Below, one piece after another: positions 7,305 to 12,061 of a DNA stretch of 12,061 nt. Source of the stretch: an uncultured Oscillospiraceae bacterium (GTDB taxonomy: Bacteria > Bacillota > Clostridia > Oscillospirales > Acutalibacteraceae); contig UQZY01000047.1 in the NCBI GenBank assembly GCA_900545655.1, forward strand, positions 1 through 12,061, written 5' to 3'. The notes beneath the pieces are model-generated. The model was not told the origin of the DNA. It saw only the letters and a program-made list of their open reading frames with translations, and made no database searches. The translations under genes and the position numbers were made by a program. The first letter of the stretch is position 1; each line of letters opens with the position of its first letter.

Positions 7305-7856
7305 TCAAATTCCAAGTACACGGGCAACCTTCAGGATAGCCACCTGTGTTTTAGAGTCTGCAATTTTACCGTCCATAACATCCTTAACTAGGTCGGCAAC
7401 CGGTATTTTCTTTACGTTCAGGAATTCATCGTCGTCAAGGTCCTGTTTTCCGTAATGAAGACCTCTTGCAAGGTACATAATTATCTTTTCGTCCGAATAA
7501 GCCGCAGCCGGGTAGAAAACTCCGAGTTCCCTCCAGTCGTCAGCGGTTATACCGGTTTCCTCACGAAGCTCTCTCTGAGCCGCAAGAAGCCAATCCTCCT
7601 CAGGTGTGTCAAGCTTTCCCGCAGGAATTTCGCTTATAACCTCATCTATGGGATAACGGTACTGTCTTTCTATGATAACCTCATTGTCATCCGTGACGGG
7701 AATTACGCAAACGGCGCCGATATGACGTATAACCTCTCGTGTTGCTTCATTTCCGTTCGGAAGCTTAACCGTGTCCTTTATAACATGAAGAATATTTCCG
7801 TCAAAAATTTCTTCCGTTTTGATATGCTCCTCTTTCAGTTCCGAAAACTTAAACAT
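7305..7856 (-). CDS. Nudix hydrolase, ADP-ribose pyrophosphatase type
   Basis: A 183-residue protein from the ATG at 7856 (MFKFSELKEEHIKTEEIFDG). The frame is open to a TTG at 7871 that would add five residues, but only the ATG has a plausible ribosome binding site (GGATGAG, about 6 bases upstream). The protein has an N-terminal beta region that usually dimerises in ADP-ribose pyrophosphatases, then AVCVIPVT, the QYRYP motif, and a Nudix box running from AGK (79-81) to REETGI (98-103). Compared with Gx5Ex7REUxEExGU there is one extra residue before the central Glu (GKLDTPEED). The RELREETG metal-binding core is intact. The enzyme class hydrolyses ADP-ribose to AMP and ribose 5-phosphate. The gene follows the DUF6873-like gene after 58 bases. 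Confidence 0.88.
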   Translation of the reverse strand: MFKFSELKEEHIKTEEIFDGNILHVIKDTVKLPNGNEATREVIRHIGAVCVIPVTDDNEVIIERQYRYPIDEVISEIPAGKLDTPEEDWLLAAQRELREETGITADDWRELGVFYPAAAYSDEKIIMYLARGLHYGKQDLDDDEFLNVKKIPVADLVKDVMDGKIADSKTQVAILKVARVLGI

Positions 7857-7914
7857 CTTCTGCTCATCCAATCTGTAAAAAAATATGCGTTTTTATAAAA
7901 AACAACCTGTATCA

Positions 7915-8619
7915 TTATAAAACAACTGCACCGCCGATATCAACGAGTTTATGCTCAAAAGACAGTGAACAGACTTTTAATTTTTTTCCGCGGATAAAGG
8001 CGTCTGTTTTTTCAGCATCGGGGTGAGAAAACAGGTCGCCGAAAAAGTACACCGTATCCCCTTGTCTGAAGGCTGAGCCGCCTATAAAGCCGTAATCATA
8101 TCCGGGCAGGGAAATACTTCCCTTCTCTACCAAAAGCACGTCAAGAAGTTCAGAGCACGCCTTAAATATGCCCTCATCATCGGTAATTATTGATTTTTCA
8201 TCAATAACGAGCGTCGAGCAATTTGTATAGCCCTGTGAGACCGGAATAACGGTTTTTCCGTACTCCTTTGCGATGTATAAAGCATCAGGCAAAACCGTCC
8301 TCGGATTGCAAATGACATAATCTCCGAGCGTGACGAAGTTCAAGGGTACATCGCCGGGGTAAGAGTCCGAAAGCTTTGTTTTGCAAATGCGGATATCATA
8401 CCCGGAAAAGAGTGAATACATACGGTCATACTCCGTAATAGTTTTCTCCTTTTCCTGCGCAATAAACAATTTATCAAGGATTTTTGCGGCAACAAGGTCA
8501 ATATGCCCGGAAACAGGACCGGGAAGCGAATCACACAGTCCTGTTTTAAAGACTTCAAAGCCGTTTTCCGAGAGAGCTTTGCAGAGCCAAAGAGGTGCAT
8601 CGCCTATAAGAAGCTTCAT
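7915..8619 (-). CDS. Conserved hypothetical protein, DUF6873-like (pentein/GME-fold)
   Basis: A 234-residue protein with no signal peptide or membrane helix. I recognise it only as the clostridial family I recall as DUF6873, described as having the guanidine-modifying-enzyme (pentein) fold. Visible conserved-looking elements are GHIDLVAAK (38-46), VSQGYTNCSTLVIDEKSIIT (127-146), and LPGYDYGFIGG with a following YFFGDL (171-196). GHIDL recalls the HxD motif of pentein enzymes. C134 is the most notable cysteine, but whether it is catalytic is unknown. The ATG at 8619 overlaps the radA stop as ATGA, and GAGG stands 7 bases upstream inside radA, so translation is coupled to RadA. No function is assigned; the tight link to radA is the main clue. 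Confidence 0.72.
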   Translation of the reverse strand: MKLLIGDAPLWLCKALSENGFEVFKTGLCDSLPGPVSGHIDLVAAKILDKLFIAQEKEKTITEYDRMYSLFSGYDIRICKTKLSDSYPGDVPLNFVTLGDYVICNPRTVLPDALYIAKEYGKTVIPVSQGYTNCSTLVIDEKSIITDDEGIFKACSELLDVLLVEKGSISLPGYDYGFIGGSAFRQGDTVYFFGDLFSHPDAEKTDAFIRGKKLKVCSLSFEHKLVDIGGAVVL

Positions 8620-9989
8620 ATGGCTGCCTCATATGCCTGGCTTATGAACTGAACGCCGACAATCTCGATATCCCTCATCGTTTCCTTTGAAACGCTTCTG
8701 AGGTTGTCCTTCGGGATAATCACACGTTTAAAGCCAAGTCTCTTTGCTTCCTTTATACGCTGCTCACAGTGGCTTACAGAGCGTATTTCGCCCGCAAGGC
8801 CTATTTCACCGAATGCGAGTATGTCTTCGCGTACAACGGAGTCTTTGAGACTTGAAACGAGTGCCAGGGCAACAGATAAGTCAGCCGCAGGCTCAAGAAG
8901 CTTGAAGCCTCCCACGACGTTCAGATAAACATCATTGTTTGAAAAATAATATCCGCCGCGTTTTTCGAGGACGGCAAGTATCATATTAATCCTGTTATAA
9001 TCAAATCCGTTTGACATACGTCTTGGATTTCCGTATGCGGTTGCGGTAACAAGACCCTGTACCTCGGCAAGGATAGGTCTTGAGCCCTCCATGGTACACG
9101 CAACACAGGAGCCGGAGGAGTTCTTAGGTCTGCCCTCCAGCATCATCTTGCTCGGGTTTTCCACCTGATGAAGACCGTCGTCAAGCATCTCAAATACGCC
9201 AATCTCGTTTGTAGAGCCGAAGCGGTTTTTAACAGCCCTCAGAATTCGGTAGGAGAAATTCCTCTCCCCCTCGATATAAAGTACTGCGTCAACAATATGC
9301 TCGAGAATCTTAGGACCGGCGATATTTCCGTCCTTGTTTACGTGTCCCACAACGATAACCGGTATGTTAAGGTCCTTTGCGTTTCTCATAATAAAGTTTG
9401 TGGACTCGCGTACCTGTGTTATACTTCCAGCGGAAGATGAAAGTTCCGGAAGAAGCACCGTTTGAATGGAGTCAATGATAACAAGGTCAGGCTTGTCCGA
9501 TTTTATCTGCTCACAGATGACCTCAACATCCGTTTCACTCATGATGAAAAGATTCGGAGTATTTACGCCCAGCCTGTCCGCACGAAGCTTTATCTGATGA
9601 GCGCTTTCCTCACCGGATACATAAAGTATTTTAAGATTTCTTCCGAGATACTGGCATACCTGCAAAAGAATCGTACTTTTTCCGATACCGGGATCACCCG
9701 ACAAAAGCACAAGTGAGCCCTTCACAATTCCGCCTCCGAGGACACGGTCAAATTCCGAAAGACCTGTCATATACCTGTGTTCACCGTCCGCCTGTATCTC
9801 CGAAACCTTTTGAACAACTCCCCTTTTACCGGAATTATTAATAAGCTTGGAAATGGCTGCCGGCTCGTCATTTATAACATGCTCCGTAAGTGAGTCCCAC
9901 TCACCGCACTGCGGACAGCGTCCATACCACTTCGGATTTTCATAACCGCACTTTTCACAGACAAAAACGCTTTTGATTTTTGATGACAT
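8616..9989 (-). CDS. radA: DNA repair protein RadA (Sms)
   Basis: A 457-residue protein of normal family length. It has an N-terminal four-cysteine zinc finger (C11, C14, C25, C28), a RecA-like ATPase with Walker A GDPGIGKST (98-106) and Walker B LVIIDS (169-174), the RadA-specific KNRFG motif (254-258), and a C-terminal Lon-protease-like domain (about 285-457). The Lon catalytic serine is not expected in RadA. RadA is a DnaB-like ATP-driven helicase that extends recombination intermediates and processes branched DNA. The ATG at 9989 has GAAGGAG 8 bases upstream. The last four bases overlap the next gene. It is preceded by an AT-rich, repeat-containing spacer in which no clear promoter is seen, and it may be read from its own promoter or from upstream. 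Confidence 0.98.
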   Translation of the reverse strand: MSSKIKSVFVCEKCGYENPKWYGRCPQCGEWDSLTEHVINDEPAAISKLINNSGKRGVVQKVSEIQADGEHRYMTGLSEFDRVLGGGIVKGSLVLLSGDPGIGKSTILLQVCQYLGRNLKILYVSGEESAHQIKLRADRLGVNTPNLFIMSETDVEVICEQIKSDKPDLVIIDSIQTVLLPELSSSAGSITQVRESTNFIMRNAKDLNIPVIVVGHVNKDGNIAGPKILEHIVDAVLYIEGERNFSYRILRAVKNRFGSTNEIGVFEMLDDGLHQVENPSKMMLEGRPKNSSGSCVACTMEGSRPILAEVQGLVTATAYGNPRRMSNGFDYNRINMILAVLEKRGGYYFSNNDVYLNVVGGFKLLEPAADLSVALALVSSLKDSVVREDILAFGEIGLAGEIRSVSHCEQRIKEAKRLGFKRVIIPKDNLRSVSKETMRDIEIVGVQFISQAYEAAI

Positions 9990-10038
9990 CTTATGCTCCT
10001 TCTCTAATAAAATCTATTTATTTTTTTCGACCTTTTTT

Positions 10039-10101
10039 GCTTAAAGCATTCGTTTCAGAATAAAAATAAGCATTTTAAAGTTCTGAAAAAAATGCGTAAG
10101 C
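10039..10101. repeat. Interrupted inverted repeat upstream of radA
   Basis: The left arm 10039-10060 (GCTTAAAGCATT...TTTCAGAA) and right arm 10081-10101 (TTCTGAAA...AATGCGTAAGC) are inverted copies. The innermost 8 bp pair perfectly and the outer parts pair with a few mismatches and a one-base shift, around a 20-base AT-rich centre. The right arm runs into the first of the two 40-base direct repeats. As RNA it could fold into a long imperfect hairpin between cwlD and radA. Confidence 0.55.
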
Positions 10102-10130
10102 CAAGCAAAAGGCAATGTCGTTTGAGTTAA
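10091..10130. repeat. Direct repeat, copy 1 of 2 (40 bases)
   Basis: This segment (begins AATGCGTAAGCC, ends GTTTGAGTTAA on the plus strand) recurs at 10137-10176 with 36 of 40 bases identical. The four differences are all transitions. The two copies are separated by six bases, giving a period of 46. They lie between cwlD and radA and are non-coding in the genes called here. Confidence 0.85.
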
Positions 10131-10136
10131 GAGAAT

Positions 10137-10176
10137 AATGCGTAAGCTAAGTAAAAGACAATGCCGTTTGAGTTAA
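10137..10176. repeat. Direct repeat, copy 2 of 2 (40 bases)
   Basis: This is the second copy of the 40-base unit, ending six bases before the cwlD stop codon. It differs from copy 1 at unit positions 12, 16, 22 and 28. It could be part of a dispersed intergenic repeat family or a paired regulatory site; nothing in the sequence decides between these. Confidence 0.85.
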
Positions 10177-10181
10177 ACAAC

Positions 10182-10937
10182 TTATTTTAAGCCCTTGCAA
10201 TAATGGTTTATCCCCTCGGCGATGGCGGCAGCCATTTGATTTTGATACTCGGTCGTTTGAAGCTTGGCGGCCTCATTTTCATTTGAAATAAATCCGCACT
10301 CAACCATGATGGCAGGCACCTGTGCATAATAAAGCAGATAGATGCTGCTTGTCGCTTTTTTTGTAACTCTTTCGTTTTCAGGCTGAACCAATGTCTTTAT
10401 GGCTGACTGCACCGAATCCGCAAGCTTTTTACTTTCGGGATTGTTACCCGAATAAAAGGTCTGCGCACCGCAGACGTATGCGCTGTCAAAGTGATTCATG
10501 TGTATACTCACAAAGATACAGTCACCGCTGTCTTCTATTATAGCAAATCTGTTGTGAATATCCGAGACCTTTTTCTCTCTTAAGGTCCTTGCTTCCTCCG
10601 AATACACGGCGTAGTCGCCATCTCTCGTCAGAACAACGTCATATCCGCTCTTTTTGAGCGACTCGGCGGTCTTCATCGCTATCGGGAGGTTGATATCCTT
10701 CTCGACCACACCGCCTTTTCCGACGGCTCCGCCGTCCTCACCGCCGTGTCCCGCATCTATTATAACAGTCCGGGATGTCCCATTTGTCGTACTCTGCACA
10801 AGCTTTGACGCAGAAAAAGAATTAATAAAAAACAGGATAACAAGCATCGGTATAAAAACCAATGAAAGTGAAATGATGATTTCCTTTATAGGTGTAAAAT
10901 GTGATTTTGTTTGGGTCAGACCATCGTTTTTATTCAT
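10182..10937 (-). CDS. cwlD: N-acetylmuramoyl-L-alanine amidase, CwlD-type (Amidase_3)
   Basis: A 251-residue protein from the ATG at 10937. It has a cytoplasmic lead, one N-terminal membrane segment or uncleaved signal anchor (about 20-42), then a zinc-dependent Amidase_3 domain (about 57-248). The zinc ligands H64 (IDAGHGG), E79 (VVEKDINL) and H146 (SIHMNHF) and the catalytic E213 (MVECGFIS) are all visible. The short one-domain form without cell-wall-binding repeats is typical of CwlD, which in endospore formers removes peptides from muramic acid so that muramic-delta-lactam can form in the spore cortex. A vegetative amidase role cannot be excluded. The frame is open seven codons further to 10958, but those ATGs have no ribosome binding site, whereas 10937 has TGAGG about 9 bases upstream. 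That site lies inside a perfect hairpin. Confidence 0.88.
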   Translation of the reverse strand: MNKNDGLTQTKSHFTPIKEIIISLSLVFIPMLVILFFINSFSASKLVQSTTNGTSRTVIIDAGHGGEDGGAVGKGGVVEKDINLPIAMKTAESLKKSGYDVVLTRDGDYAVYSEEARTLREKKVSDIHNRFAIIEDSGDCIFVSIHMNHFDSAYVCGAQTFYSGNNPESKKLADSVQSAIKTLVQPENERVTKKATSSIYLLYYAQVPAIMVECGFISNENEAAKLQTTEYQNQMAAAIAEGINHYCKGLK

Positions 10938-10943
10938 AAATAA

Positions 10944-10970
10944 TCGCCTCATAACCATATTATGAGGCGA
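10944..10970. promoter_or_regulatory. Perfect hairpin covering the cwlD ribosome binding site
   Basis: TCGCCTCATAA (10944-10954) and TTATGAGGCGA (10960-10970) form a perfect 11-bp inverted repeat with a 5-base loop. In the minus-strand transcript the GAGG ribosome binding site of cwlD (10950-10947) lies in the 3' arm, so folding would hide it. Read on the plus strand, the same hairpin is followed by ATTATTTTTTTATT and looks like an intrinsic terminator, although no plus-strand gene is known here to need one. Confidence 0.65.
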
Positions 10971-11025
10971 ATTATTTTTTTATTATTGATTCTGTTGTTT
11001 ATCGCGGATAAAGTTCAGGAGCGGA

Positions 11026-12061
11026 TTAAAATACGCCTCTCTGGAAGAAGAACTTTCTCTTGTCAATAACGATATCTCCGTTTATCTTTCCGCTCTCAAT
11101 ATCCTCAAAGTATGTTGACTTTGCAGGAACGTTGAAGGTAAGACCGTCCTCGATAAGCTCGATGGTAAGGTCGTTTGTTCTGTGGCACTCACCGTCAATG
11201 TTGGTATGATTGTTCTTCATCTTGCAGTCATGGATTTCAATTTTCTTACCGCGAAGATACATACAATTCCTGTGATGAACGTGTGTTGCATTGGTCTGCC
11301 AGTCGGTAAGCATAACCTTAAACATACAAATCCACGGCATACGGCGCTTCATTATAACAACGTCGAGTAAATGGTCATCGATCATAGCAAATGGTGCAAC
11401 CTGAACACCCGAGCCATACCAACGTGAGTTGCAGGCAACAACGAATATGTACGGTGAGCCCCCAATCTTTTCACCGTCGATTGTAACTTCATAATAATTC
11501 TTTACGTGCTTGAACATGCAGTAAAGTCCGCCGAAGAGATATGAAAGATGTCCGGCAACACCCGGAAGCTTCTTCATCTGACCCTGAACAGCACAAGCGT
11601 CTGCATCAAAGCCCATGGAAGCCTGGTTTATTGCAATCTCATCGCCTGCTTTTATGCAGTCGATCTTTATAGGCGTACCGTCAATCTGACCCTCGATATC
11701 AAGGAACACGTCAAGGTCACCGAAAAGACGTGTCCAGTCATTTCCCGAACCGAGAGGAACAACTGCAACCTGAGCATTTTCATGTCCGTATGCACCGTTT
11801 ACAACCTCGTAAAGAGTTCCGTCACCGCCGCACGCATAGAAACGTGCCGGCTTTCCGTCGGATGCTGTCTGATTTACAAAATCAATTGCATCTCCCGGAC
11901 CCTTTGTGTAATAAACCTCAAAGTCTACACCCTTCTTTATGCAAGCAGGCTCAATAACTTCTTTTACGAAGTTTGACTTAAGACCCTTACCGGCTGTCGG
12001 ATTAACAACAAAGTAGTGCTTGAGGGAAGGTTCTTTGATTTCCTCAACCTCTTTTTCGATT
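11026..12061 (-). CDS. Diacylglycerol kinase/YegS-type lipid kinase, 5'-truncated by window edge
   Basis: The frame is open from the window edge to the stop at 11026, giving 344 visible residues; only the start codon and probably a few N-terminal residues are missing. The catalytic domain (DAGK_cat) shows YFVVNPTAGKG (16-26), the nucleotide-binding CGGDGT (77-82) followed by YEVVNGAYG, and VVPLGSGND (100-108). The C-terminal half is the beta-sandwich domain of YegS/DgkB-like proteins, with SMGFDADA, FVVACNSRWYGSGVQVAP and the conserved LDVVIMKR. Such enzymes phosphorylate diacylglycerol or related lipids at the membrane using ATP, feeding phosphatidate back into phospholipid synthesis. cwlD begins 88 bases downstream. 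A reading beginning at the GTG at 11709 would lose the catalytic GGDGT motif and is not the true start. Confidence 0.93.
   Translation of the reverse strand, partial: IEKEVEEIKEPSLKHYFVVNPTAGKGLKSNFVKEVIEPACIKKGVDFEVYYTKGPGDAIDFVNQTASDGKPARFYACGGDGTLYEVVNGAYGHENAQVAVVPLGSGNDWTRLFGDLDVFLDIEGQIDGTPIKIDCIKAGDEIAINQASMGFDADACAVQGQMKKLPGVAGHLSYLFGGLYCMFKHVKNYYEVTIDGEKIGGSPYIFVVACNSRWYGSGVQVAPFAMIDDHLLDVVIMKRRMPWICMFKVMLTDWQTNATHVHHRNCMYLRGKKIEIHDCKMKNNHTNIDGECHRTNDLTIELIEDGLTFNVPAKSTYFEDIESGKINGDIVIDKRKFFFQRGVF

Noticed and set aside
7857..7871. TTG start for the Nudix hydrolase at 7871
   Set aside because: No ribosome binding site precedes the TTG, while the ATG five codons later has GGATGAG at suitable spacing and gives the usual family N-terminus. 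The difference is only five residues.
7455..7898. Plus-strand open frame of 147 codons over the Nudix gene
   Set aside because: It is antisense to an intact Nudix box, with no ribosome binding site or recognisable domain.
11026..11709. Lipid kinase read as a 227-residue protein starting at a GTG
   Set aside because: The frame stays open to the window edge and the added part contains the NPTAGKG, GGDGT and PLGSGND motifs, so the gene is simply cut by the window, not short or frameshifted.
11548..11976. Plus-strand open frame of 142 codons over the lipid kinase gene
   Set aside because: It is antisense to a well-supported catalytic domain and its own translation resembles no family I know.

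Overview
The window looks like a chromosomal segment from an anaerobic Firmicute of the class Clostridia. Three things point that way: a CwlD-type cell-wall amidase (a spore-former gene), strong AGGAGG-like ribosome binding sites with ATG, GTG and possibly TTG starts, and a Cas9 closely resembling the Geobacillus-type II-C enzyme. No rRNA or marker gene is present, so the genus is left open. All ten supported genes lie on the minus strand, so the biological reading direction is from base 12061 down to base 1.

In that direction the first half is housekeeping: a diacylglycerol/lipid kinase cut by the window edge, the amidase CwlD with its ribosome binding site inside a perfect hairpin, an AT-rich spacer with two 40-base direct repeats and an interrupted inverted repeat, the DNA repair factor RadA, a small DUF6873/pentein-like protein whose start overlaps the radA stop, a Nudix hydrolase of the ADP-ribose pyrophosphatase type, a MATE-family exporter, and a lipase of the bacterial I.5 type with no secretion signal.

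The second half is a compact type II-C CRISPR-Cas locus: predicted tracrRNA promoter, tracrRNA, cas9, cas1, and a cas2 that runs off the left edge. The tracrRNA was not given; it is inferred from a 36-base anti-repeat followed by a perfect terminator hairpin. Its anti-repeat predicts the repeat of an array that is not in this window and probably lies beyond cas2. Only about 27 bases separate the tracrRNA terminator from the cas9 start, so cas9 is probably transcribed by read-through from the tracrRNA promoter. cas1 and cas2 follow without gaps, as a translationally coupled adaptation module. All expected nuclease residues of Cas9 and metal ligands of Cas1 are present, so the system looks intact as far as it can be seen.

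Base composition changes near position 4,600: hand-counted 60-base lines in the cas part are about 32-35% GC (lines at 781 and 2401), against about 48-57% in the housekeeping part (lines at 6601 and 9301). This fits lateral acquisition of the CRISPR-Cas module downstream of the MATE-lipase pair. No CRISPR array, transposase, tRNA or phage gene is visible.
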